Shown here: piece by piece, positions 20,870-38,173 of the stretch
Numbering within the stretch: position 1 is the stretch's first letter
How the letters are laid out: each line of letters starts with the position of its first letter
Source: Syngnathus acus
Taxonomy: Eukaryota; Chordata; Actinopteri; Syngnathiformes; Syngnathidae
NCBI RefSeq assembly: GCF_901709675.1
Contig: NC_051096.1
Span: 2,323,001 to 2,387,000, forward strand
Direction: 5' to 3'
DNA: 64,000 nucleotides
The notes under the pieces: model-generated
What the model was told of the DNA's origin: nothing
Databases searched by the model: none
The model's input: only the letters and a program-made list of their open reading frames with translations
Translations under genes and position numbers: made by a program

Positions 20870-21514
20870 CGAGAGGAAGGAGTGGGAAGATGAAACGAGC
20901 GCTTACACAACATCGTGGAAAAATCAACCTTTTGTACACTCTCTTTTTGTGTTTCCCTTTTTGTTACTGAGTGTTAAGTGACTCCCAATTGTGGAACCGC
21001 GCAGGCGCACCCGCCCTCCAGAAATGATGTTGTTGCTGACGACTAATTTTAAGAGGCCTCTTTGTTGTTTCTCTTTTTTATCTGGGCTTTGCTGTCTTAA
21101 GTGCAATTCTGTCACCAATGTGCATTCTCAGGTGGCTTCCATATTTGTTTTCAACCATGATTTGTATTGGGATAAAACGTAGTTTTTTTATTTAGACTCC
21201 AAACTGTATTTGTGGTTCTGAGGCACTTCCTTCCCGAATTGAGACGACCGATCAATTTATTTGGCAACTTTTTGCGTATGCGCACACGCGTGGTGGCATC
21301 TTTATATTCCCCTTGAGACTTTAGCAGAAATGTTCCCTTGTGGGTGACAGCAGCTGTGAGCGCAGGTACACGCGCGGACGCGCATACAAGCACACACATG
21401 CGCGTGCACACAGATAGGTGCCGCATTGTTATGGCGTGTCCAACTGTGGCAGCTTGTTTGCCTCAGACCTCTCACCCTCTGATGACTCACGCATGACGAG
21501 ATGGGGCTGGTGAA

Positions 21515-21539
21515 GGGGGGGGGGGGGGGGGGGGGGGGG
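21515..21539. repeat. Poly-G tract (about 25 G)
   Basis: The longest G homopolymer in the window, able in principle to form a G-quadruplex. No gene lies nearby. Confidence 0.9.
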
Positions 21540-23875
21540 TTCAACTTAGACAAGTCTTCATAAATGCTGTCTTTGGCAAAGGTGGGCGGGGACAGAGCGT
21601 GTGAGTGCAGAGACAGCGAGAAAGTTTAAAAAGTGTGTAACTGTTTGTCTATTTGTGTTGGAGAATGTGTGTTGAGTGTGTGCATGTGTGTCACACCCGA
21701 GCAGGTGTGTCACACCCGAGCAGGTGGCAGCGATGACGTACGTCAAGTTCCCATGCAGCTGACTTTCCCTCGCCACCAAGATGTTCGTGGAGGTGCGCCC
21801 ATCATCCTTATCCACAATCGGCAAGGGAGGGGGGAGGAGGGAGGGGTGCCCGTGCGTGCACTTGGAGCTTCGCTGACAGCAACGCACCTAAAACAAACAC
21901 AAACAAAAACATTACATTTCTTGACTTTTAAATCGGGTTTTTTCTCTCGCCAAAGTTTGTTGCAATTCCAAATTGTCGAACAATCTGGCGCGTTTGATTT
22001 GTTGCAAATGTTGTGCAGGACGAGGGGCGCGCGCCAATAACTACGAGTTAATTAGTCCGGTGTTGGCGAGGGGAGAACGTTTAAAGCGGGACGAGAGATG
22101 TGGTATCCAAGAGCACGGTCTCCACGGAGACGGTTGCTATGGCAGCCACGGAGATCTCGCCTCATTAGCAACAAATATAAATAGCCGCGCCCGCGCGCCG
22201 CTCAGCTTCAGGCCGTCATGTGATGCCCGTGGCGGAGAAGAAGGAAGAAAAGAAGAAACCACACAAGAGGAGAGCAGGAAGAACAAAACGAGAACAAAAG
22301 AGAAAAAACGAGCGAGAGCCAATCACGGAGGAGCAGGAAGTATTGAACGTTAAAGGTGAAGTCATCGATTCCACGTTAATGAAAAAAAGGCGCCATAGAT
22401 GAAGATGGAGGGCTCTCTTTCCCCCCATCCTCAATCAAAGTTAAAATATAATTGCAAGTCTTTCCGTCAGTTATTGGATAATGATTGTGAGAGTACAGTA
22501 TGTATTGTTGACATTGTATCTTTCTCTTTGTTGACACATTTATCTTGAAATGATCTTCATAAACTCAACATCCTGCGGCCGCTCGGCATCAAGTGAGCGC
22601 AAGCCCACGCGGTCTCGTGCTCTGCCGAGCATGCAGGTGCATGCGGTGCCTTTCTCCTCCCCCGTCCTGCTTCTCTCGGTGAGTCAGGGAAGGTTAAAAA
22701 AAAAAAAAGTTGAGGACGCCCATGCAGCCATGTTGCACGTGGGTCAGCCGCTCATACTTTCAGTATTTGTCAAATGTGTCGCCTATAAGCCCAGTTTAAC
22801 TTTTTTTTTTTTTCCAAAGTGGTGTCACAGTCATAATGTCCTGCGATGACGTCATGCTCATTAGAATTGATGTGGAGGAAGGCGGGCTTGTGTTTGTCTG
22901 CCTCTTGTCTACTCGCTCGCTCCTCATTTCCATCATACTTGAAATATTCATAAGTGGGCCCCTCATGAATATTCATGACCCCCCCCCCCAACCGTCGCTC
23001 ATGAATATTTATTAGCCTCACTTGTTGAGGCGTCATTCCATCTCTTTCACGTACACGATGAATGATGACTATTTATGATGTTAGCTCGTTACGTGTGCGC
23101 ACACACCACACCGATGCATGTACTCCATTCATATAGCCAACAATTAAATAAACACTTAGCATTTCATAAATGGACAACTGGCATGGCCTCGTACGAAAAG
23201 TAGAAATTATCACATCTGCCAATTTGCTTAGCTTGCTAGTTGCTACAAATAGAAAACTCGCTCAATCGTGTCGAAAAAGTAGCGCATGTAGCATTATGTC
23301 GCAAGCGAATTAGCTTTGCATTAGCTGACACCATGTCAAGCTAATTAGCTTGGCTTAACTAGCCTAGCCTTGCTCACAAAATCAAGCATTTCTGTAACAA
23401 TTTCCTCAAAGATGTATGTGAGTTATGCTAACTAATCCATTCGCTTGATTAGCATCGCCATTGACGGGAAGCGGGGCCCCGCTTCCTGGTTGGATTAGTG
23501 AGAGTCCGAAAGAGGGAAGTGACATAAAACAAAGTGACACACGCTCCCTAATGCACAAATCCTCACTCAGCTGTTGGCTGGCAAACGTAATAATGACGCT
23601 TGTTTATGTAACTTGAGCACACCGGCGAGCGTTGGCATCGGCGATCAGTCTCAGAGTCTCCTGCGTACCCGCATGCCTGCAACAGCTGTTTTGTGTGTGT
23701 ACATTCCGCTCTCAAAATAATCTGGCTCGTCTTTGATCTCGTCTCTTGAGTGCATTCACAACCATTTATCGAAAAGTGTACGAAAAGTCAAGCGTTCAAA
23801 TTGAATTCTTGATGTAGATTACAAAAATTGGTGACATCATTGCTGCTCTTGCTACATGTACCAAATTATCCTATA

Positions 23876-24207
23876 CAGTGATCCCTCGTTACTTCGCGTT
23901 TCGTTTATTGTGGCTTCACCACATCGTGGATTTTTTTTTCCAAATTAAAAAACAATTTAAAAGTCAAAATAAAACATCTAAATTGAAGAAACGTGTCTAA
24001 CTTTTAGGACAATGTAGTACTGCTCCAAATGTTCGTTTACATTCCTTTAGAAGTCCGTTTTCGCGTGTTAGCACGATTGCAAATTAGCATCTTTCCACTA
24101 ACTCGTTAGCCTGCCCAGTACTTCTTGTTGGTGACCGTACTTCGCGGATTTCACTTATCACAGGTGGTTTTTGGAAACAGTTATCTGCGATAATAGAGGG
24201 ATTACTG
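23876..24207. mobile_element. TA-flanked MITE (Tc1/mariner-like, 332 bp)
   Basis: It begins cagtgatccctcgtta and ends taatagagggattactg, which are imperfect inverted complements (cagtRatccctc). A TA dinucleotide flanks each end (23,874-23,875 and 24,208-24,209). It has no coding capacity. The paired phrases about a cgcggattt core next to each end are typical of a high-copy fish MITE. Confidence 0.8.
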
Positions 24208-24639
24208 TATTTGCTTTCATTTTGTGCGGCTGCTGAGAAATGATCATTCAAATCCATCTTCAGGACCGATACCCCTCTACTTAGTGTGTTCTTGCTGAGT
24301 GACAGGCATGCAACTAACCAAGCACGCTTATACAACTTCATTAGTACTCCTGATATATATTTTTTTAATGTGTTTAAATGCTGAGTGACGACTACTCAGT
24401 CAAACTTGCGACTTTGTAAAATGTCAAACGGTAGCTGCAAGATGGATGGATTGCTCGAATGGATTGTAGCTGTAGCTTTGTGTCTTTCTTTGGTCACAGC
24501 ATCTCTCAGCATTTGTCGAACTACTTGACGCGTACTGACGGTAAAGGGGCCAGGTGAGTCGAGATGGTTGGGGGGGGGGGGGGGTTAATGCTCTGAGCTG
24601 GAACCCCCTCCCGCCTTCATTGACCCCCCACCCCCCTCC

Positions 24640-24761
24640 CCCCCCCACGCGAGAGTGGAGCAAAAGCAGAGGAGGAGCAGCGCCGCGCTTCACTCGACAG
24701 CCTCCCACAGCTCCGCAGAGAGGAGCAGCTCCACTCCGGCTCCATCTCGCCGCCACCTCCT
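24640..24761 (+). other. arpp21: Probable 5' untranslated first exon of arpp21
   Basis: A GC-rich, Ser/Arg-poor noncoding stretch ends in a strong donor (cctcctg|gtaaga at 24,762) about 2.7 kb before the first coding exon. The area is enriched in CpG and C-runs, as vertebrate promoters often are. The transcription start cannot be fixed from sequence alone. Confidence 0.4.
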
Positions 24762-26248
24762 GGTAAGACCCTCCGCCCCTCGAGACGCCACAAACACAAC
24801 AACACATTGTCGTTTCGAAATCACTCGCGATCGCGATCGATTTAAGACATCACATTTGCGTTTTTTGTGTGTGTGTGTGTCGATTTAAGTCTCGTTTAAC
24901 CGGGTGGCACGTGCGCGTTAACTGATCGTTTTTTATTATTTTCATCCATGACAATACGCCAAATATCACATCGTATACCCCTTTTTCTTTTCTTTTTTTA
25001 ACTAATTGCTTGATGAGTCGTTTCATTGACTTTGGAGTTAGCATGACAGCCGGCTGAAGCCCGGCAGCAGCGGGTCCAGCAGCCGCGGTACCACCCTCGG
25101 CCCCCCCGCTCGCCTCCGGGTAAAAATAGCCCCGCCGTCGTCAAGCGCGTCCTGGGTCAAGAGTAATGCGACATAGCGAGCGGACAGCGTGGAGCTAGCT
25201 TCTTCTTATTCTTTTCCATCTTCCGCAAGCCTGTGTGACACCTGTTTTGCAACTTTCACACCACATGCGGCTTGCTCGCGGGACTCCACTGCAGTGAAGA
25301 TGTCTTAAAAAACCGACGACAACATGCGGGCAGGGTTTTTTCGCACCTCACCTCACTTTTTGGGGGGCTTTGACGCAGCTGTCGCAGCCACAAATGGTGC
25401 TGTGGCTGCACAGGTGCAGCCACAGAAGAACAATGTAACCTACATTTCAATTACTTGAACTTCTCAGTAAAATTCACCATTTGCTAGTGTTTGTGATTGG
25501 CGACTGATGCCAACTCGACCTTTCCGCTATATGAAAAAATTGGTCAACGTGAATTATAAAACGTTCCTTGCACAGTAGAACACTATAGAACTAGAATAAA
25601 TGCATATTTAAAAATCCCAAATCCACAAAGGATTCGGTCACATGCATGCACGCATTTTACGGTCCTATTGAGAATGAATTGGATGTATTTGTCTTTCCTC
25701 ACATTTCATCTTAAGAAAAACCATTTTGCACAATAGAAATCAACGCAATAGCTTGAAGAAATCCAGCCAAACAAACAGGCTGGCCTGCACAACAAAAATC
25801 AAGCCAAGGTGTGGAAATAATCTTGCGGCGCACTTGCTCTCATGCACCTCGGCAATGTCGATCGATTGAATTCTGGCCACGGCGTTATTGACGATTCTTG
25901 CCAGGCACCTGGCACGCTACAAATGGAGCCAAGCGGCGTTAAACGCGCCAGTGCCAGCTTGCCTTTAAGTCGGGCCTGGACGGCAGCGAGGCGGCAGATG
26001 GATGATGATGACGACGATGATGTCGCCGCACGCTCCTCGCCGCCCGCCCGCCAGCCATCCATCACGTGCTAATGATGGTGTCACACCTCCTCCGCCATCC
26101 TACCCCTCTTCTCCCCCACTGGCAGTCGACTTCAAATTGCCTTCCTTTTTTTGTTTGGCGTCCACGTCCCTAAGATGTCTTTTTCTTCAGCTTTCTACGC
26201 GTTCCTAGAAAGTTACGCGAATAAAGTAAGCCATTTTGTGGTCGGGGG

Positions 26249-26354
26249 CCATTTTATAGAGGCCCCTGAGGGTCATTGTAAATTTAGGAAACAGAATGGC
26301 TCCCATTTTGTAGAGGCCCCTCAGGGCTATTGTAAATTTAGGAAACAGAATGGC
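26249..26354. repeat. 54-bp unit present twice in tandem
   Basis: Two adjacent near-identical copies share ccattttRtagaggcccct and a following tgtaaatttaggaaacagaatgg. A third partial start (ccattttgtgg) precedes them at 26,231. Confidence 0.8.
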
Positions 26355-26698
26355 CGCGCGCTAGGCTAACGGTTAGCACATCTGATTCAAAACTCGGACT
26401 GGCGACCGGTCCATCGTTTGTCTACATCTGCCCTGAAATTGACTAGAGACCAGTCAAGTCCACTTTAGGGTGTAAATTGGCCCCAACATAGACTGGCGAC
26501 CAATCAGACGTTTGGCTCCATGTGCCAGAGCGCTGTCTCTTGCTCCTTTTTAATCTCCCGCCAGCCCGTTTTGGGACCTGCTATCCTCGGAGCTCATTAT
26601 TCTGTCGTCTCAGGAGTTGCCAGGATAAAACGTTCCCCCCGGGCATCGCGTTCTAGCGGAATGCGACGGGCGGAAGCCATTTCCTTTTGCACGTGTAC

Positions 26699-26725
26699 GT
26701 GTGTGTGTGTGTGTGTGTGTGTGTG
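26699..26725. repeat. (GT)n microsatellite
   Basis: About 13 GT units in the arpp21 leader region. Confidence 0.95.
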
Positions 26726-27005
26726 AGAGTTTTGGCCCTGGCCTACGTTCCCGCCGCTCCGGTATTCCGGGAATATCTTGCGCAGATCGGATGATGCGAC
26801 GTGCAGCTGCTGCTTCTAAGAAAAGCGCCAGGACGCGTTTGAACACGCACACACATTATATGTAAACACATAAATGCCGTATGTGAGAGGAGGGCCCGTA
26901 GACACACACAAACACGCACGCACGCTTACACTTACTGTAATAGGCTTTGAGTAGCAATTAGCTATCAGGCCAGAAGGGCCTTTGGAAACTAGGATGGAGG
27001 ATCTC

Positions 27006-27052
27006 ACACACACACACACACACACACGCATGCACACACACACACACACACA
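27006..27052. repeat. (CA)n microsatellite, interrupted
   Basis: Two CA runs separated by a short gcatg interruption. Confidence 0.95.
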
Positions 27053-27463
27053 CGCAGTCTTAAGCTTGCTGACTTGATGTCATTGCCAGAAGCGATGCCT
27101 TTATGCTGCAGCAGCTGTTGGATATGACTGTGTGTGTGTTTGTGTGTGTGTGTGCGTGTAACCAATAAAAATTTCCCCCCCTCTTCCACAGCCCTTTTTT
27201 TTTTCCAATTTCTTTTTTTTTGCCCTCCTCTCCTTCGCTAAAGCAAGCAAAAGAGGAAGAGAAGGATAATTGCGTTTCTGGCGGCCACCCCGTGGGATCA
27301 TGGGATATATGACCTCATCATTCACCTGCGAGCCTCTTCACTGAGCATAGGTGGGCACACTCACACGGGCACGCTCACATGCACAAAGACCCCCCCCCCA
27401 CACACACACGCGCACACACACACACATGAGTGTAAATGTCTGGCCCCGCTTTGCAGACGTACA

Positions 27464-32289
<4,826 letters not shown>

Positions 32290-32518
32290 TGACACACACA
32301 AACATATAATCATCCCACCGCATGTTCCAACAAAGCACCTCACCTTAACGCACTGTACCAAAGCTTAAGTACATCTAGACATTTATATATATATATATGT
32401 AGAATTGAACACAAAGCTGCTGTATTGACTGCATAATTTATACTATACACAAAATGAGTTTTATATTGATATGAAATTATATATATGTGATTGATGCCAA
32501 AAAATGCTCTGTGTATTC

Positions 32519-32524
32519 AATAAA
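32519..32524 (+). terminator. Polyadenylation signal of arpp21
   Basis: An aataaa hexamer 230 bp past the arpp21 stop codon, in AT-rich 3' UTR. Confidence 0.6.
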
Positions 32525-34305
32525 CGCACATGGCAAAGTCCCGTTTGACGGCTCCTCTCTTAAGGGCTGCCGCAGCAAGTGTAGTCACAATACACACAAT
32601 ATGTTCCAATCTTTTTCACTAACTCTTCAGCACCACCTACTGCCCAACTACAGTAACCACAAGCATTTTTAATATTCCCGTGCACGAACTAAGCCATGGG
32701 CACTGTGAATGGGGATTTCTCATGCCCCCCATATATGTTAAAATTAATGCCATAGGCCATAAAAAGAGCTGATTTTGATATCTGGCCAATCACGAAACCG
32801 AATTGGTCATTTTAAAAAATCCCCCATAAATTAAAGGTCCCACAAAAGTGCCCAAGTGACTCGCGTGCCCTTTTGCCTTCACTCCAGTAATAACGATTTT
32901 TCAAGTGGAGCCAATTCCTATTTTAAGCCAATGAAACGTATCCATCATCCCGACCGGGCTGGAAAATTAAATTTGGATTTCATAACGCCGCCGCCATGCC
33001 TTCAATTATTCATGCGGCGGGCCCGCTCGCGCTCCTTTTTCGTCCTGGATGACTTTCACACAAGCCAGCAGGCAGGTTGATGAGCTTTAATCATAATCAT
33101 AATAAAAGGCACATGTACAGCCAGAGTGAGATGAGCGAGTCCACCGAAGCTTCTTGTTTTTTTCTTTTTTTTTCTTTTGGAAAAGACCCCCAAAAATACA
33201 GCAGAGGTGAGGAGGAGACATCTATCTGCTTGACAGTAGATTTGATTCACGTAACATCTGCTCCTTCAAGTCCAATGTCCTTTAAGTAGCGTACCCCCAC
33301 AACCCCCCCCCCCACACACACACACACACACACACTCTCATAGGTTTGTTTGCTATTTAAAGATGTCACAAGGCTGTTTCAACTTTAAACTTTTCTTAAA
33401 CATCTATTTTTAAAAACATGTATGTCTAAAATAGGTGCTAAGTAGAAATTAAGTTTTGTTATACACAATTCATTCATAATGTAGCAGATGCACAAAATCA
33501 ATTACGGGCATGGGACACCTGACTTTTTGTAAAAATAAATGTGAGGGGGCGTTTTGAATATGTTAATTGCAGGCATTTGGTTCTTGATCCTTAAAAACGC
33601 ACTTTTAAAAACATGTCATGCTACCCCTACTTTTAGCAGTACTGATTTTGGATCTTGTATATTTTTTACAGGTTTAACCAAGAAATTAATGTTCAATATA
33701 TTTCAATGATGCGAGGTGTGATGGGAAAAATGTATTCTCTTTTTCTGGAGAAAACTTCAATGTAATCAATCATCACATAAAATATCGATGCCTCAAAAGC
33801 AATTCAAATGTTAAATATGTAGCTAGAATTCTTTAAAGTGTATAAAAAAAAAAAGTCAAATGAAATATAAATAAAATGGATTCGCAAACAAATCCAATCA
33901 CACGTCACAGCTCATTCGAGTCAACGCTCGTTTTCACATTGAGGAAACACTTGCACACACACAGTAGTGTGTATGTGGGCTACTTTTGGCTCTTGGGTGT
34001 GCAGGGGGGGGTCCAACTGCTACACACTGACCACCTCAGACCCACTAACCCCGAAATCAATCTAGGTTCCTAAGGGGGTCTTCTCACTTGTGTGCTAAAA
34101 GGAGGTAAGTGGATTAGTAGGGTGAGTGGGTGTGTGTATCATGTGTGTGTGTGTATGTATGTTAAGAGGTATCAGTGGTTGAGTGCGTCTTATCCTCGTC
34201 ATCTTCTGAGTCACTCCTCGTGGTGGTAGTGGTGGGGGTGGGGGGGGGGGGGGGGGGTCGCGGGCCTTCGTCCGTGTGTTGTCTGTGTTTTTTTTTTTTG
34301 TTTTT
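32525..34305. other. Intergenic/3' UTR region between arpp21 and zftraf1
   Basis: The two genes converge here (plus and minus strands). No exon is recognised. AT-rich DNA with a (CA)n array at 33,312-33,335 and a poly-G tract of about 20 at 34,238-34,257, just 3' of the zftraf1 stop. Much of the right half is probably zftraf1 3' UTR. Confidence 0.5.
33312..33335. repeat. (CA)n microsatellite
   Basis: About 12 CA units following a poly-C run. Confidence 0.95.
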
Positions 34306-37132
34306 TTACTTTTGGACCTGGAAGATGAAGAGGCGCAGGTTGATGTTTTTGGCGGCCAGCAGTTTGTTGCACTCGACAGAGTCGCAGATGGGCAGCAGCA
34401 CGTAGTCCGTCTCGCTATCGTCGTTGCTGAAGGCGTAGTGATGGATGACCGGCTTGATGCGCACGTCGTCATACGGGCCTTTCAGCAGCAGGAACGAGCA
34501 CTCCAGCGCCGTGTTCACCTACCCGAGAAGTCGCCCACATCGTTATTAGTATCTTACCTGAAACCTACAAACCTGAAAGAATGTTTATAAACTTTACGTT
34601 TAAAAAAAAAAAATCTAAAATAAACTGAAAAATTCAAAACAACAAAAAACACAATTTTGAAGCTATAACTAAATTTGGTTGCCTTCTTGTAATAAAGACG
34701 AGCATGACCCCTTCAAGTCAACCTCGGCATAATTTGATGGCCCGCTTTACGTCTTTCTATAAGCAGCAGCGACGTGCAAAGTTTTCGCTGACCTTGCTCT
34801 TGAGGATGAGCTGGAAGGAGAGCGTGCGCTTGCACGACAAGTTGGGATTGCGCTCCGAGTCGTTGACGCGCGCCTTCAACACCCAAGTCTGGTTGAGCAC
34901 GGTGAAGCGCGGCGTCTCATAATACAGTCTCGTGATGAAGTCGTCCGTGCGGTACGGCCGGAACTGCACCTCTGGCACGCGCCCACACACGCACGCGGCA
35001 GATGAGAACCATTGCAAAGAAGAACCTCGAAGCCGCAAAAAAACTCTTACCGGTGAATCCGATCTTCTCGTAGCAGAGGAGGCCGAAGATGCTGTTGTAG
35101 AGCTGCATGTCCCTGCGGTGATTCTGGTCCATTTCACCCAGAATGCCCATCAGCTCCGTGCCTGTCTTGGTGGGGTGCGAGCACTCGCCCTCGTGAGCCG
35201 GCATCTCGTGGAAGGGACCCTGCCACGGGCACCCAATTCGCTTGTACTTGCACATCGTCACCCTGGCACAAAAACAAACACACAAAGGACTGAAAGATGT
35301 TTATAAAGTGAAAATAAAAAAACACTGATGTGCAGCTGTTGTCATGGTAACTGTTAGTGATGCCCTTTTCTCCCCATCTGTCTCACCCACCTGTCCTGGC
35401 ATTCGTCCTTCTGGTGTCTCTCCAGACTGGACCTTGGGAACTGTTTAAGGCAGAATGTGCATTCCGTGGGCAGCTCGCTAACCGCCTTCTCTACCGCCAG
35501 GTTCCTGCAGCACAGGTTCTTGCTGATCTCACACCTACAGGTGAAGGGAAACACGCTCGGGATCTGCGTCGCCTCTTGCTAGCGCCACCGAGTGGTTGGA
35601 CTTGGCTCAGCTCTACCTGCAGTTGGGACAAGTGGCCTGCTCCTCCTTGAGGCGAGAGTCGGCCAGCAGGTGAATGAAGCAGCCCGCGCACATCAGATGA
35701 CCGTTGGTGCACTAGTGGTCAACATGGGATAATCAGAATTTAGTTACAAACAAAATGCGGACTAATAAAAATTTCTTGTGCACATTTTCCCACTTTTTTC
35801 AGCTATAGAAATACAATGAATCCACATAATCATAGTTTTAGAATTCAAAATAATAATGGGGAAAAGTTTGCATTTAATTTGGCAATGTAGCTTGTATTTG
35901 TGTACGTGTTCAAAAAATTGTTTGGTTGTAAAAATTTGGAAATATATGCTATGGAATTTCTGAAGAAATGTCATTTTTTAATAATGAAGCAGTTCTGATA
36001 ATGGATGGAGAAATGCCGAACAAAACGTTGCAAAATAAACAATTTCAAATGTGGTGACACTAGCAAGCAAAAAAAAAAAAACCTCTCAATCATGATCTTT
36101 CATAAAATTTGGACATGCATATTTTTTCCAGGTGTTTTAACCCCAAATATTTCTCTGATGACTTATTTTTGTCTTTTTATATATTACAATTATAATTGGC
36201 TATGATGTATGTGCCTTTTCTTTTATCCCCCCCCAACAATTCATGTATTCATTGTGTTTTAGTTCAACGAGATTTTGGACATCTATTTGGACATGCAGAT
36301 GTTTCATTTCTCATTTAAGGAGCAATCAGGATTCTTGGCATATGTACATATTATGTACAAAAACAGTCATTTCAAATTGTGTTCGGGGCAATTGTGAATG
36401 ATTGGGGGGACATGATGGGTGGGGGGGTTGTGGATTGAACTTTGCACTGCTTGTGCTTGCACATGATATTAAATACAGTGTATGTAGCAGTGTCACGTGG
36501 AGGGCTACGACATGGTTGACATTGAGCATATGACAGCTTGTGGCATTCGAGGGCAAGGGGGGGGGGAAGTGGACTACTTTTATTTTGAGGGGTGTTGGCC
36601 TTGGGAAAGTGACTTTAGTTGAAGGTTATTTGAAGATCATGTCAGACTTTTGGGCAGTGGGCTTGACAAGCAGGGTGTGTCAGCACATGCCTGCTTGGGC
36701 CAGGGCTGTATTTATAAATCCATGGAGCATCAGGTTGCCCCACTAGTTTCTGTATTTTAGGGGGGAGTTTTTTTGGGGGTGAGGGTGTAGCAGGGACGTG
36801 TTGGGGCATGTTTGTGACACATTTACCTGATACACAGACGCCTTGGGCAAGTCTAGGCACACGGTGCAGCAGAGCACAGAGTACAGTCTCTCCTCCAACT
36901 TGCCGGACTCCGCCTCGGGCACTTTGGTCTTCTTCTTGGGGGGCTCGTCCGAGTCCGTCTCGGGCCGCATCACGACGTCCTCCTGCCCGACAAGCCCGGC
37001 CCCTGCCACAGCCGCTTCGGCCGCCCCCGCCACCGGGACCGCGGAGGAGCCACCGGGCGCAGACATCATGTCATCGTCTTCCATGGCGGACATCCGAATC
37101 TGTCCAAAACTTCCTATGTACCCCCCCACCAC
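34306..37132 (-). CDS. zftraf1: Zinc finger TRAF-type containing 1 (cysteine/histidine-rich protein 1)
   Basis: Six exons (complement): 36827-37132, 35617-35711, 35391-35534, 35051-35262, 34793-34971, 34306-34518; 1,149 nt, 382 aa, all phases agree. After an acidic/Ala-rich N-terminus with a basic PPKKKTKV (nuclear-signal-like), there is a RING-type domain ([17 protein letters not shown]-x-N-GH-x2-C, CPNCRCEIS). A TRAF-type zinc finger follows ([21 protein letters not shown], then HEGECSHP), then the conserved C-terminal half ([45 protein letters not shown]). This is the full family layout. A RING E3 ligase role is inferred from the domain. The start at 37,132 or the Met at 37,093 cannot be separated by sequence. 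A CpG-rich stretch upstream (37.1-37.6 kb) is the probable promoter. It converges on arpp21. Confidence 0.95.
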
Positions 37133-38173
37133 AAATTCACTTGATTCTATCTTGAAGGGGTGGGGGCTAACTTCGAAGCTAACTGACAGCTAGCTCGCTA
37201 GTCGGCTAACACCCGTGCTATGGCTACCGGAGGAATGCTAGCTCACGCGTTATTTTAAGGGCTAATTTTCAAGGTTTTCTGGAAGTCAAAACCGAGGTGC
37301 AGACAAAATGTCACCCGAGGGGAAGGACTTACGGTGCGGCTAGCTAGTTGACACCGAGCCCTGAACACGGCACTCCGTTGGCAGCCAGAACAAAAAACAA
37401 GTCAGCTGTTTTTAAGGAGGGGGAGGGGGGCTTTCGCCCTCCCGACAGCTCGACTCGGTTCGGCTGTCAAGTCCGCTGTGTCCGCTCCGACTGCCCGAGA
37501 TGTCTTTCCCGGTCCGCAGACGCTTGTTGTTGTTGGTGGTTCGTCTCTTGAGCTCACACAGCCATCTTTGTTTTTCTCCCTGTCCGTCTCCCCCCCGCTC
37601 TGTGTCTCCGAGTTTTCACCCTTTTACGACTCCGGGTCAGAGTGGGACTTATTCAGAAAAGAAAACATAATTTTCATATTGAATTTGCTATCGAAATGGC
37701 CGCCCTCAACCTCCACCCGCCAGGCCGTGTCGAATGGGCGGACAGCGGAATGTTTTGTTATGCCCACAGATGACTTGGGGGTATTTAAAGAGTTGGGGAG
37801 CGCGCATGCGCATTGGGCGCAGACGAAGCAAGAGGGCTTTGAAAGCTGACCAAAGTTGTGTCAGCTGACTACTTTTTAAAGCAGTTGGAGAGCTCGTCGG
37901 AGCCCACGCGGGACGCACGAAGGCGCTTTGATGACCACGTTTAATTACTAACCACTTAATAAACAAGCAAAAAATGATTTCGTGGTTTGTTGATTTGCAT
38001 ATTGTGCTGCTTGTGCAATCAGCTGCAAGTGGTCTGACTGGTTCTGGTAGACCCTCTACTGTATAATTATGTATGAATGATACAACGAGAAATACAAGGT
38101 GAGTAAACAAAAGTTTCACAACGAAGTCTAAGCCTACTCCAATGAGAGGGGGGAGGGTGTACCTGCATTGAAA
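37133..38173. other. Region between zftraf1 start and dclk3 stop
   Basis: GC/CpG-rich sequence at 37,130-37,620 is the likely zftraf1 promoter and 5' UTR. The rest, up to 38,173, is probably dclk3 3' UTR (minus strand). No exon is recognised. Confidence 0.5.

Larger units (their letters stand above)
19147..24640. other. Intergenic DNA between the dysbindin gene and arpp21
   Basis: No coding exon is recognised in this 5.5 kb. It starts with the probable dysbindin 3' UTR (attaaa at about 19,613). It then holds a palindromic element (19,652-20,002), long poly-G runs, a 20-bp direct repeat (tgtgtcacacccgagcagg, twice near 21,687-21,726), three POU-like sites (22,938-23,015) and a TA-flanked MITE (23,876-24,207). 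Small ORFs here lack homology or codon structure that I can see. Confidence 0.6.
24762..27456 (+). other. Long first intron or leader region of arpp21
   Basis: There is no recognised exon. It contains a 54-bp tandem duplication (26,249-26,354), a degenerate SINE-like stretch after it (about 26,360-26,520) and (GT)n/(CA)n arrays at 26,699-26,725, 27,006-27,052 and about 27,403-27,426. Confidence 0.5.

Noticed and set aside
21687-21726. Possible CRISPR-like direct repeats (tgtgtcacacccgagcagg twice)
   Set aside because: Only two adjacent copies without spacers, in a vertebrate genome; a simple tandem duplication.
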